Made by a program: the position numbers and the translations under genes
Notes under the pieces: model-generated
What the model was told of the DNA's origin: nothing
Databases searched by the model: none
The model's input: the letters and a program-made list of their open reading frames with translations, nothing else
In this document: in pieces, positions 35,523 to 46,135 of the stretch
How the letters are laid out: every line of letters begins with the position of its first letter
Position numbering within the stretch: position 1 is the first letter of the stretch
From: Pohlia nutans
Taxonomy: Eukaryota; Streptophyta; Bryopsida; Bryales; Mniaceae
DNA length: 64,000 nt
Direction of reading: 5' to 3'
NCBI GenBank assembly: GCA_022496805.1
Contig: CM040086.1
Span: 7,876,501 to 7,940,500 of the forward strand

Positions 35523-35783
35523 AAGGTCAAGGCCTTGCTCTGGCTTAGCCGAGACTATTAGAGAAGGTGCGCGGCCATACACCCTCCCCTGTGGCCTTAG
35601 GGTCTAGATGCGCGGCTACACTCTTCACCCCGTAACTCACCAAAAGAATTAAAAATTAAAAATTAAAAATATATAAATAAAATTGTATTTTTTATTTTGT
35701 TTTATTGCCCTATGGGATCGAGGGTGCACGGCCGCGCACCCTCTTTGACAGCCTCGGCCAAAGCCAAGGTCTCTTTATTTTTT
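35523..35783. repeat. GC-rich imperfect inverted repeat
   Basis: GCCTTGCTCTGGCTTAGCCG, GGTGCGCGGCCATACACCC on the left are matched in inverse at 35710-35783 (GGGTGCACGGCCGCGCACCC, CTCGGCCAAAGCCAAGG). The AT-rich loop contains an AAATTAAAAATT run. Composition differs sharply from the surroundings. Confidence 0.55.
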
Positions 35784-35968
35784 AGGATGAAATTTTTAAA
35801 AAAATTAAATTCACTAGAAAATCAATTAACTTAGGATAATTCAATCAGTAATTTTATAATCAACAAGCCTTCAAAAATCATGACCTCTTTTGCATATGAT
35901 TCTATAAAAGATTTGTATTCTTTCCACTAAGAGGTTTATACTTTGTAAGTAACAAAATTTGTATTTAT

Positions 35969-36329
35969 TAGAGTTATCCGTAAAGTCCATCAAATTTTGA
36001 AGAAGATACCGTGAGTTTTTCTTTATTATAGTCTTATTTCTTCACTTCAAATAGATAGAAGGTGTGGAAGATCTTGGTGGTTTATCATTATTAGGTGTGT
36101 AAGAGGTGTGTAAGAGCTTGGTGGTCTTTAAAAGTTTTCAAAAGTTTTTTAGCACCAAGAAAACTTTTAAAGACCACCACGCTCTTACACACCTCTTACA
36201 CACCTAATAATGATAAACCACCAAGATCTTCCACACCTTCTATCTATTTGAAGTGAAGAAATAAGACTATAATAAAGAAAAACTCACGGTATCTTCTTCA
36301 AAATTTGATGGACTTTACGGATAACTCTA
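35969..36329. repeat. Near-perfect long hairpin (171-bp arms, 19-nt loop)
   Basis: Left arm 35969-36139 and right arm 36159-36329 are inverse copies with one mismatch found by eye (AGCTTGG against AGCGTGG). The outer end AGAGTTATCCGTAAAGT recurs at about 38558-38575 and, diverged, near 53626 and 56620, so it is probably the terminus of a foldback MITE family. A transcript would fold into one long duplex. Confidence 0.88.
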
Positions 36330-36582
36330 TTGTTGTTTGAATTTAGGATCAAAAAATGGAGTTTTAATTTCAAATGAAAATAGGTAAAAGAATTGTTTTT
36401 ACTAAATCTCAACAGTATGTCAGGTTGTGTATCTTGTGTTTTGCAACATATTCAAATTTGGCTAAAAAATTCCAATTTTATCATTTTCTACTGGCATACC
36501 TTTGAAAACCCAAGGTGGTAGATACCTATTGTAGGGTACTGTACAAAATATTCTCAACACTGGCAAATCTTTTGTTTGATCT

Positions 36583-36690
36583 TTTTTTCATATAAAAGCT
36601 ACATAAGTCTTCTTTAATTTCAATGGTCAAAATTATCCCATACCAATAAAGAATTGAGCTTGTTACAAGAGATAGTCAAGAAAACAAGAG
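36583..36690. repeat. Dispersed repeat also found at 8885-8990
   Basis: Same order and orientation of motifs as at 8885-8990. A Stowaway-like end (GGACAAAAGGGAGTA) lies about 90 bp further on, at 36780-36794. Confidence 0.6.
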
Positions 36691-37152
36691 CTACTGTAAG
36701 TTCCAACACCAACCCCCCCAACAACAACATACGACAATTATGTCAGGAAAAAAATGCCAAAAACTAGGACAATTATTTCCGGACAAAAGGGAGTATTGCA
36801 TAACAGATTCTCAACATGACGTTTCACTCTCTGACTGAACAGAGTTTTTTTCATTTATCAAATGCCCATCATGCATGGTGAGCTACAATTTGCTAGTCCC
36901 GGTCGGTAATTTAATTGCTTGCAAAACTATGAGGTGTGATGATCCAAAAGAGAGGGATACATCAACATGAATAATCTACAAGCACTCACTCTGGTAGAAT
37001 GCAAATCCCACGACCAAGTGTGTCCACACAGCAGCAAACCCAGATTACGGTAAACAAGAACTCCAGGTTTCCATTGTGCATGCACAACATCAATCAGGTG
37101 GTGTTATTGTATCTTCATGATCTACGCACATTCCAAAGGGAAATGCACAATC

Positions 37153-40100
37153 TCAATTCTTCGCACCAATCATTGCAATGTCAAGTAAGAGTTTATGGAG
37201 AGACTGAGGTTTGGAAAAGAAAGGAGAATGGTCGCTGCCTCTCAATGCAAAGACCTGCTCTGGAGGGTTCTGGTTGATGATATTCCGTTGTAACTCCGGT
37301 GGTAATGCTTGATCCTCTGTTGTTTCAATGTAAAAACGCCGCACGCTTCCGTAATTCTCTGGAGTTAACTCGATTTTCTCCATAGCTGGTGAGAATGGAA
37401 TGGGCCTCATTGACACCATTGCCAGGGCTACATCCTGCACAGAAAAAATAAAATAAAATAAAAAATTGTCAGAGACAGTTTAGCATTGTTGCTACTTGAA
37501 AAGCATTTCAGGCTCTTTTCATATTAATATATAGGAAATATAAGGGTAATACACGTGTGCTAACTAGGTGCTACTTAGGGAATACCTGGGTGATACCTAG
37601 GTTTAAAGAGGCTACACATCTTGACTCCATATAGGAATTATCCTGGCTGTTATTCCTTCTTCATTTTTCTAAAGTCCTTTGTATCATTTAGCCAGCCCGA
37701 ATTTTATGTAGTAATTTGGCTTAAAATAGAAAAAAATCACGGACCCTGCATGATGAATAACTGTGAATGTCAGTTGTCTAAAAGCCAGCCCAAATGATAA
37801 TATATTTACCAATTCACCTTTACTGTTGATGCTAGCGAAAAACAGGTGACACCAATATACTCCTGATAACAGGGTATACTACAGTAAGGATTACGGCCAA
37901 AAAGTGATTTAGGGAATTTCAAGGAAGGTGACGAAATGTAACAATAGAAAGAAGAAATCATATGGTTCGTTTTGGTAGGTTAGAAATATGTTTTGAAAGC
38001 TGCTGACTGTTAGCCTCCAAAGTTGACTTTCTATTTTTACTTGGGCAGATGAGGTTAAATTCAGCAGCATGGTCCACACAAAGAACGCGCAGGAGCACGA
38101 AAAGTATTAAAAGTACCTTAGCAGGGCTACAGTTGAAGAATAAGTCTTTAATTAAAGTTCTGTCCAGTTCCACTGCTGTAGGTGCGCTGGAAGCACCGTT
38201 TCCGTATAAAAATTTCTGGGCCTTGGGCATCAAGTCGTCTTCGCTCTTTTCCTGCTCACATCTCCAACTCAGTTAAAGCTAATCACAGCTTGATTTAAAA
38301 AGGGCACGCATTTCGCATTGCAAGACTGAAAAAGGGTCGAAAGTCAATCAAACATCAGTATTACTCCTAATTAAGTAAGTTTAGATTAATCACTGGAATC
38401 TTTTGGGCATCAAAATAGGAGCCCAAAAAAAAATTCCATGAGTTTGAAGACCATCAAGTTCTTACACCAAGATCTTCTATACCTTTTAACTATTGAAGTG
38501 AACAAATAAGAGTAAGTTAAAGCAAAATTCATGATAGATTCTTCAAACATAAGGTAACTTTACGGATAACTCTATTGCTTGTAAATCTAAGCAAATAATG
38601 TTCAAATATCAAAGCTCACTAATAGACATGGTGAAAACTAGAGAAAGCTCCAAATTACCTGCCGCACAAACACATCAAATGCTCGTTGGCCATTCGATAT
38701 CATGGCCGCAGCCACAAAGATGGCCTTAGATACTTTACTGGGGAAGCACTCCATCGCATAGGATATACAAGCTCCCCCAATGTTGTGTGCCACTAGAATT
38801 ACCTGCATTATTGAAGAAACTGTGAGGTGACAAGACACAATACAGTGCCATGCATTTCATATACTAACAGTGCGTATTTACGTTTCACATGCTCCTCTCT
38901 ATTGAAGAACACGACATTCAGTAGCCATCATTGGGACTGCCTTTTAGCTCCATCCACTATGAAGAATCTTCATCCAATGAAAGGGAAACCGTGGTAAACA
39001 GGAGAGAGTTGCAAGATGGCTAATGAGAATGGCAAAAGTATTAGGCCGTGAATAAATAAGGTTGGCACAACCTTCCATGTGGCAGGGTCACCGAAATGTG
39101 CAAGTGATATATATACTTATACTTGCATTGTGGATCACGATGGAGGATATTCTTGACATTCCAGGGCAGGCTACTGAATGTTATGAATAGAAAGGAAGCT
39201 CATAGCAACTTACAAAACATAATTTATACTGTTCTAAAATGTAGGGCATGGGTATATTTTACTACCTTCATTGAAGCTTCGGAAATGATTCATTTTGGAC
39301 TCGTATACATATGGAAGCGGCCACTTTTGAAAAGTCAGGCCAACCTAGGAACGTACCTTCTCATCAGGCCCCAACTTTTCTAAAAATTCCGTAAGAGGCT
39401 TCACGTAGACTGCCAGGCTATTGATCTGATTTGGATCTGTGGAGTCGATTCCGGACCCCTTCAAGTCAATGGCCGTGGCCACCAACCCAGACTCCTCAAG
39501 TAACGCTATGGACTTGTACCAACACCATGCTCCCAGGCCCCCTCCGTGCACCAATACAAAATGTTTCGTTTCAATACTTGCTTTCGTCACTCCCTCCTGT
39601 GAATCACACACAGGAAAATTTATGTCAACAACAAAATCCTCGAAACGTGTCATGTTGGCAGATCACTTGGAATGATATCAGCATAGCACAGATCCTCAAC
39701 CCAAACGCACTGTGAAAATTTAACCCCTAAAAGACCAAGAAGCCCAAATTAGGCCTCATATTTTTCTAGTAGTTTTGAGTAGGTTTTATGTGAACATCTT
39801 TTAGTTTCAGTTTGTTTTTAGTTTTACATGCACTGTTTTTCACTGATTCTAATGATGTAAAATTCAATCTCATCAGAATTATATTTTTCACAATACAATT
39901 GATTGAATTTATCATTTTAAAACCATGAATCCTTGGTCCTTTAGGGGTTAACATCTTAAAATGTTCATGAACTAAGGAAAAAACATAAAACGAACACAAA
40001 TGCAGAATACACTTTAAACATCGGTCATTCTACATTGCAGTACAAGGCGCATAAAACCATTTGATTCAGCTGCGATCCACTCCATCAATCTATATGCTAC

Positions 40101-41614
40101 AACTACTCAATTGATGTCCGACCACATCTACAACCTAAATTAATGCTTAAAGATAGCTAAAGAGCACAATTCGACACTAGCACATCATCATTTTCATGCG
40201 ACATGGGGTTAGATGTGGATAGAAACAAAGCTCACCCATTTCCACCTAACTTTAGCCCATGTCATACTCTCTTTACAGGGGCTGAAGTCAAGTGTGACAT
40301 GGGCTAAAAAAGTTAGAATTAATAGAGGATATAGTCCGTTTCATGCAACATGGGCTTCGATAGATACTAAGCTCACTCATTTTGACTCAACTTTAGATAT
40401 AAAACCAACACAAACACCCTTTTCTCCTTGCGACCAGGTAAAACTCCAAATATGAATCGCACTAATTAGCCTTTGGCTTCTCTTTAATGTGTTGCTGAAA
40501 AGGACTGAAATGAATGCATGCGAGGAACCAGAATGAAAAGAAGTCATTAATGAAACGATGAAGTAAAAAAGAGGATCAGAGTCAAATTGTGTCTCCGAAT
40601 TTCGGGCTGTCGAATTAATACAAAGGATTTTTGGACAAGAAAAAAGACGGAATAATAGCCAGATTTCCTACATGGAGTCAAGATGTGAAGCCTCTTTAAA
40701 CCTAGGTATCACCCTAAGTAGCACCTAGGTAGCACAGGTGTATTTCCCTGATACTACCTATATATGAATCATCCAAAGAGCCTGGATTGCTCTTCAAGTA
40801 GCAAAAATGCTAAACTGTCTCCTAACCGAAAAAAATCACTGGGCTGAATACAAGGGCGATGAATGCAAGCGAGGAACTAGAATTAAAAGAGGTTGTCAAT
40901 AGAACGATGAGGATCAGAGTCAAACGGTATCTCCAAATTTGAATCCCTGTGTCGCCAGAGGGGAAAAGAAAAGGCAAATGAAGGATGCATGAATAGAACG
41001 AAGAGAGGTAGTCGATGGAACAAGGAATTAGTGGAATTTTATTAACCCTTAAAGGACCAACCAAGGATTAAAATGACAAATTCAATTGATCATATAGTGA
41101 AAAACCAATAATTCAGATGGGACCAAATTTTATATCACTAGAACTAGTGAAGATTATTGCATGTGCATGGTTAGGGGTTAACAAGGCACTAGCCTACAGC
41201 GGGATTTAAGAATTGGCAGTAGAACGAGATTCAAGTTGTGAGAAGAGGAACCTTGGAGCCATTGACGAGGAGCTGGCGCGGATCGAGCAGTAAGTCATCG
41301 ATGTGGCGAGCGCGCGTGCTGGCGCTCCGCTTGAACTCGGTACTACCGGCCCCGGCACCGCGGTTGCCGCCCGAGTAGCTTTTGCGGGGCGGCAAGGAAC
41401 CACCGGTGCCCGCCTCGCGGTTGGACATGCTGCGCTCGAATCGCAGCTGCGCCTTGTGCTGCTGCTGGAGCGCCAACGCCAGCGCCTGCTGCTCGATCAC
41501 GCCGTTCTCCCAGTCGCCGCGCTTGCGCAGCCCCCCGCCCACCACGCGCGACGCGTTCTTCTTCTTGTTCGCCTCCCCCGCGCCCCACAAACAGCCCCCC
41601 ATCTGGTTCCCCAT
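37153..41614 (-). CDS. MES11-15-type methylesterase-like protein with Asn at the nucleophile position, 5 exons
   Basis: Minus-strand exons: 41252-41614, 39357-39596, 38659-38802, 38117-38251, 37153-37434 (1,164 nt, 387 aa). Exons 2-5 encode a methylesterase alpha/beta-hydrolase: oxyanion loop KHFVLVHGGGLGAWCWYK, TAIDLKGSGID, elbow VILVAHNIGGACISYAME, RRFYIETTEDQALP (acid) and GSDHSPFFSKPQSLHKLL (His). Exon 1 lies 1.65 kb upstream and matches the long N-terminal extension of the Arabidopsis MES11-15 group: MGNQMGGC (N-myristoylation-type, with Cys8 a possible palmitoylation site), ENGVIEQQALALALQQQHKAQ, basic Ser/Arg stretch, and LLLDPRQLLVNGSK leading to IETKHFVLVHGG. Total length is close to Arabidopsis MES11 (about 390 aa). 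The nucleophilic Ser (GHSxGG) is Asn (AHNIGG), so ordinary esterase catalysis is unlikely. The exon 1 donor (AAG|GTTCCT) is weak and chosen by phase and family fit. An ATG at 39653 would give a shorter variant without exon 1. Introns carry TTAA and other MITEs. Confidence 0.87.
37487..37745. mobile_element. Dispersed repeat, same family as 6888-7193, in the last MES intron
   Basis: CAGTTTAGCATTGTTGCTAC, GGTGCTACTTAGGGAATACC and CAGCCCGAATTTTATGTAGT are the inverse of the p32-intron copy. Internal deletion of the CCTGGATTGCTC part. Confidence 0.6.
38440..38576. mobile_element. Half copy of the 36-kb hairpin family, in a MES-gene intron
   Basis: AAGACCATCAAGTTCTTACA, AAGATCTTCTATACCTT, GAAGTGAACAAATAAGA and ACTTTACGGATAACTCT match the right arm of 35969-36329 with divergence. 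The left arm is absent. Confidence 0.6.
38914..39180. mobile_element. Inverted-repeat element, CATTCAGTAGCC family, in a MES-gene intron
   Basis: CATTCAGTAGCC at left and GGCTACTGAATG at right, with CTTTTAGCTCCATCCAC just inside as in the copy at 28814. Confidence 0.7.
39720..39951. mobile_element. TTAA element, GGACCA family, in MES intron 1
   Basis: Left TTAA-CCCCTAAAAGACCAAGAAG, right inverted CCCCTAAAGGACCAAGGATT. Begins 124 bp upstream of MES exon 2. Confidence 0.8.
40615..40840. mobile_element. Dispersed repeat, same family as 6888-7193, in MES intron 1
   Basis: ACAAAGGATTTTTGGACAAG, AAGTAGCACCTAGGTAGCAC, GAGCCTGGATTGCTCTTCAA and CTAACCGAAAAAAATCACTG. Same orientation as the p32-intron copy. 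Confidence 0.65.
41042..41181. mobile_element. Short TTAA element, GGACCA family, in MES intron 1
   Basis: Left TTAA-CCCTTAAAGGACCAACCAA, right CATGGTTAGGGGTTAA. The interior GGGACCAAATTTTATATCAC is that of the family; only 140 bp. Lies 70 bp downstream of the exon 1 donor in the transcript. Confidence 0.7.
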
Positions 41615-41919
41615 CTCGATCGAAACACTCCAACCCCAGTTGATCAATCAATCAATCAAGGAACTCGTTCCCCCCGCCCATCGAAAACCTCTGCACCGCT
41701 ATTGAGCATTGCTCAACCTAATTGCCTACCATGCGCAGAGAGAAACAACATGAGGAGATGAGAGGGAACCGAGTCATCATTGGATCGTTGTGATGCCCGC
41801 CATAGCCACCAGAAACAACGACAACGACGGACAAGCCGCATCGACTCACTCACTCTCTCTACGTCGTCTTCCTCGCGTCGTTCTCAGTCGCCAATAGTGC
41901 GTGTGAGTTTACTAATTCG

Positions 41920-42224
41920 GTGAGTCTCTTTACTATCACCCCTCTGTAATGTCACATCCTCTGTTCTCTTGTGTCAGGGCCATCGTCTCTTTAATATCAC
42001 CCCTCTGTAATGTCACATCCTCTGTTCTCTTGTGTCAGGGCCATCGTCTCTTTACTATCACCCCTCTGTAATGTCACTCCCTCTGTTCTCTTGTGTCAGG
42101 GCCATCGTCTCTTTAATATCACCCCTCTGTAATGTCACTCCCTCTGTTCTCTTGTGTCAGGGCCATCGTCTCTTTAATATCACCCCTCTGTAATGTCACT
42201 CCCTCTGTTCTCTTGTGTCAGGGC
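41920..42224. repeat. 61-bp minisatellite, about 5 copies, upstream of the MES gene
   Basis: Unit contains GTCTCTTTAATATCACCCCT, CTGTAATGTCAC, CTCTGTTCTCTTGTGTCAGG and GCCATC. The last three copies share CACTCCC where the first share CACATCC, showing local homogenisation. Starts about 300 bp upstream of the MES start codon. Confidence 0.95.
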
Positions 42225-42639
42225 CATACAGCCAAGTGAGCTGGGCCAGCAGAGGTGCCAACTGTGCACAAGGTTGTGAGCAGCCCTTCTTTTTTTTTTT
42301 CGTTTTTGAGACAGTTCTAAACTGGCGGCACAAAATAATACTCCCCTCACCGGCTGAGCGAAACGAGCTTCATGTTGAAGGAAAATTGAAAAATTAATTC
42401 TGCCATTGCAATCCAATCGCTGGTCTGGAAGGGTCTAAAAAAATCCATACATTTGTTCATCTCAAGGACCTCAAACAAATATCTAAAATGTGCTTATGTC
42501 TAGGAGTTCGTTGTAGCTTGATGCCATACCAGTTCAACACTGGAGTGGATCCTGAGTTAGTAAGAGTAGTTAGAAATCGGGAGCTTATTCTAGGACAAAA
42601 TGAACATGGGGATTGTGTCATGTAACTACTATGTGAGGT

Positions 42640-43000
42640 ACATTTGATACCTTGTGGGGTATAGTTGATACCATGTTGGTGTAGTGGATATCCTAAAGAA
42701 TATAGTTTATACCTTGAGGAGTAGCGTTGATATACTGAGCGATATAGTTGATACCCCGAGCGATAGAGTGGATTCATGAGGGATATAGTTGATTAGATGA
42801 GGGATGGAGTTGATATCCTAAAGAGTATAGTTGATACCATGAGGGGTAGAGTTGATACTATGAAGAATAGAATTGATATCATGGAGGATAGAGTTGATAC
42901 TCTAAGAGGTAGAGTTGATGCCCTGAGAGGTAGAGTTGATGCCCTGAGAGGTAGAGTTGATACCCTGAGGAATATTGTTGATACCCTACGAGGTAAGTAA
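42640..43000. repeat. 21-bp minisatellite, about 17 diverged copies
   Basis: Unit GGTAGAGTTGATACCCTGAG and A. The right-hand copies are the most alike. In one plus-strand frame the last part (42797-43000) reads as 7-residue units RVDTLRG, an open frame of 67 codons; left of this the frame is broken. I treat it as a satellite, not a gene. Confidence 0.9.
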
Positions 43001-44067
43001 GATAACACATTGGAGGAATGAATCCCAAGAGGATGAATGCGCTAACTATATATGAGAATGGTTAGTGTGTAAGCAAAGATGGAGTCAAGATAGACAACTC
43101 AAAGTAAATGAGTTGTGTTTGGGTTGGAAAGCTTCAATTAGAAGGATGTCTAGAAGAACTTCAAGTTAAAGAATTGTGCAGTGGAGTTAGACATCTCCAT
43201 CTAGATGATAAATGAACGGAGTGACACAACTCCAAGATCAAGACAAGTGCACTTGAGATAAAAAGCTACAAACGAATTGTTTTTAAAATAAAGGGGAGGG
43301 CCCTACATGGAGCTCAGTTTAGTTGAGTTGAGTTCAGATTTTCAACTCTCAATTGGCATTTTTTAACTGAACTGTAGGCCGCACAAGCAGTGCAGTTTAA
43401 TCAATTTAGTGTAAAGTTTTCAACCTTAGTTTGAATGTTTTCCAACTCTAGGCCGCACGGGAAATCCAGTTGAAAATAAAGAGACGTTTGAAAAATCATA
43501 ATCCATCAATGCACCTTTAAGCCTTTGATTTGTAAAAATCATTCAATTGCAATTATAAAATAGTTTATGAACTTATACAATGTAACCTTTTAATTTGTGC
43601 TTATTTGAATAATTATATGAAAGTCATATTCAAATAAATAAGAATTTGGTGTTACAATTTGGCATATGACATATTATTTTGGAATATAATGATATGTCTT
43701 TAAATAAATTAGATTAATTTAAAAAAAATTACAAACAGAAATAATTCTCTGTAAAAAAATGTTACAAACAAAAAGAATTCAAATTTCTTTTACCTAAGCT
43801 AGAAAGAATCACTAGTTTATTAATTTTCTTGTGTTGAAGAGAATTTTTCAGTTGAAGAGAATTTTTGGATTTTTGAAACTTCATTCAACGATGGGGAGGC
43901 ACCGTTGAGTTTAATATTTTGTTTTTCAACTGTGGTGTGGAGACCACAATAGAGAAATTTTCTCCCTTGGGAGGACCACAATTGAGTTTTTTCTCCAGTT
44001 CAAGTGAATCTCCATGTGCAGTCTTCGGTTGAAATCAATCTCAACCGAGAAGCACCTCAAATCTTAA
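43001..44067. other. No gene recognised
   Basis: AT-rich. A repeat-like stretch with ACTGTAGGCCGCACAAGCAG / AACTCTAGGCCGCACGGGAA near 43372 and 43442. No coding signal. Confidence 0.45.
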
Positions 44068-44643
44068 TTAACCCCTAAACGTCCTCGCCTTTTTCAGATT
44101 TGGCAGTTTTTCAAAAATGCATTATAAAATGCAACTAAGAGGGGTATTTTCAATTTGATGAATGAATAAAAATTGTACATTGTGCATTTTAGATTCTATC
44201 CATACGGTTAGATTTGCGATTTCTATCACCAATATTTGTGTATAAATTTTCAAACTTAAGATTTAGAGCTCTTTTGTAATATGATTACGGATAAGATATT
44301 GACAATTTAATAATGAAACCTTTTGGGATGGGTTGAAATGCAATACTCTAAGTGTAGTGATTTTTGGAGATTTTTTGGTTGCTTATTTCTAGTACTTGAC
44401 TTTTTCAAGAGCACTTTTAGACTAAAATCTTTCAAATTTGGGGTGGAACACTACAACATGAAATGAGGCATAAAAATTTCACAAATCATCCCCTTTCTAA
44501 TCGGATCACACATGCATGAAGCTAACTTCCCATAAAAGTTTTAGTAAAAATTTCACGCTGCAAAAAGTGCATAATCGATAAGAAATCCGAGTTCAAATCC
44601 GTACATCATCCAAAATATGGATGGTTGGGCGGTTAGGGGTTAA
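44068..44643. mobile_element. TTAA element, ACGTCCTC family
   Basis: Left TTAA-CCCCTAAACGTCCTCGCC, right GGTTGGGCGGTTAGGGGTTAA. Matches 46136-46691 in inverse orientation (GATCACACATGCATGAAGCT, TGAAATGAGGCATAAA). A C-rich tract follows directly. Confidence 0.75.
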
Positions 44644-44653
44644 ACGGCCCTGT

Positions 44654-44692
44654 GCGCCCCCCCCCCCGCCCCCCCGCCCCCCCCCCCCGCGG
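44654..44692. repeat. C-rich tract, G-quadruplex-capable on the minus strand
   Basis: Runs of 7-13 C separated by single G. The minus strand carries at least three long G-runs that could split into four tracts. It begins about 10 bp after a TTAA element end. Confidence 0.85.
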
Positions 44693-44840
44693 ATAAATAG
44701 CAATTCCAAAAGATTGAGTACTAAGACTTAAACTGACAACTACTACTACTTTAGGAATGAACTTTAGATGGAACCAAAGATATAACTCCAAAGGTAGTAG
44801 TAAAGTCTTAGACTGAATTGATTGTCATTTTTGCTAAAAG

Positions 44841-45094
44841 CTCGGGGAGGTCACTTCCAAATATTACGTAACAACATGCAAACAAAGATAGGATTCAAAT
44901 AAATATTTGAAAGCAATTTTTATAAATGATTTACATTAATATAGGATGCTCACAATTAATTACAAGAGTTAAAATGAGAGTATTCCCAAAATATTATTAA
45001 TTATAATAAGAATTATTTCTAATTTTTAGGATACTTTTAAATACCCTTTGTTCACACGTGATACTCAAAAGATACAAAGAGTGACCTCCCCGAG
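44841..45094. mobile_element. hAT-like MITE with perfect 8-bp target duplication
   Basis: Inverted ends CTCGGGGAGGTCAC / GTGACCTCCCCGAG, flanked on both sides by GCTAAAAG (44833-44840 and 45095-45102). An 8-bp duplication is the hAT signature. AT-rich, non-coding. Confidence 0.85.
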
Positions 45095-45102
45095 GCTAAA
45101 AG

Positions 45103-45821
45103 ATCGAGCTTGAGGGAGATGAGAAACACTCTTTGGTTGGAGTCTCTCATCTATAGTTGTGTGGTTGAGCTATTGTATTGCTCTTAGAGCTTATATGTGT
45201 ATTTATATATACATTGGTTAATATATTATATGTTGTTGTTATTTTATATAAGAGTTCGTAGTTGTAGACTTTACATTAGAGTTTGTTTTATCGGATTATT
45301 TACATAGGAGGTCCGTAACAGACTCGACACATCAAATATGGTAAAACCACATTTCTACATTCATCCGTATTTTGGATTCAAAATATTTTCACCCAGTTTT
45401 CATTTTCATTTTCATCCAATATTTCATAAAAAATTGAAGATATTTTGTCAATATAATAGTTGAGTTTTTGGTTGTTTTGTAGCCAAATCAGTTTTCATTG
45501 GTGCAATCCTTTGTGCAATCTGGCAATAAAAACTCCAAAAAGAAAGGGTCAATTGTGAGGTATGCGCACGGATAATTGCAATTGAGTATACTTTTTACTA
45601 TTAGATATTTTATGAATTAATTATTGGGTCTTGTTGGCTGGTGAAAGAGGATTCCAACATACTTTAGTGTATAGTGTTTGGACACCATATAATAAGTTAT
45701 GAGTTTTTTAAGTATTTACTTGTAGATGTATTGCTAAGTTTTCATTTTTGGTTGTGTACAATTTGTGTAATTAATATTTAAGTTTTAGTGTTAGTTTTGG
45801 ATCCAAATGTAGTGATCACTT
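45103..45821. other. No gene recognised
   Basis: Very AT-rich, no open frame or clear repeat boundary. Confidence 0.45.
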
Positions 45822-46135
45822 TTAACCCTAACTGTTCAATCGTTCATTTTTTGAACGATGTACAGATTCCATCCACATTTTCTCATCTGTTATGCACTTT
45901 TTGTAAGGAAAAAAAATACTATAAAATTATATGGCAAGATAGCTTCATGCATGTGTGATCCAATTAGAAAGGGGACGATTTGTAAAAAAAACATGCGTCA
46001 TTTCATCTTGTGGTGATTTGCCCAAAATTTCAAATATTTTAGTCTAAATGTGCTCTTCAAAAAATAAACTCATAAAATTAAGCAACTAATGCTCTTGTAA
46101 TCATCAAAGAGCATTCTAACTCCAATGTACTAGAG
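45822..46135. mobile_element. TTAA element fragment, ACGTCCTC family
   Basis: TTAACCCTAACTGTTCAATC, then CTTCATGCATGTGTGATCCA as in the family. It is truncated before the next element starts at 46136. Confidence 0.55.

Noticed and set aside
39597..39653. MES start at ATG 39653
   Set aside because: A good acceptor (TTCACAG|GAG) lies between it and the conserved region, and joining to 41252 gives the family-typical N-terminus; kept only as a possible variant.
41231..41647. Open frame on the minus strand as a stand-alone small gene
   Set aside because: It fits better as exon 1 of the MES11-15-like gene: phase, N-terminal family features and total length agree.
41920..42224. CRISPR-like array
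   Set aside because: The whole 61-bp unit repeats with no unique spacers, and the window is eukaryotic.
42797..43000. 67-codon RVDTLRG repeat frame as a coiled-coil gene
   Set aside because: It lies wholly within a 21-bp minisatellite and the frame breaks in the older copies; no gene context.
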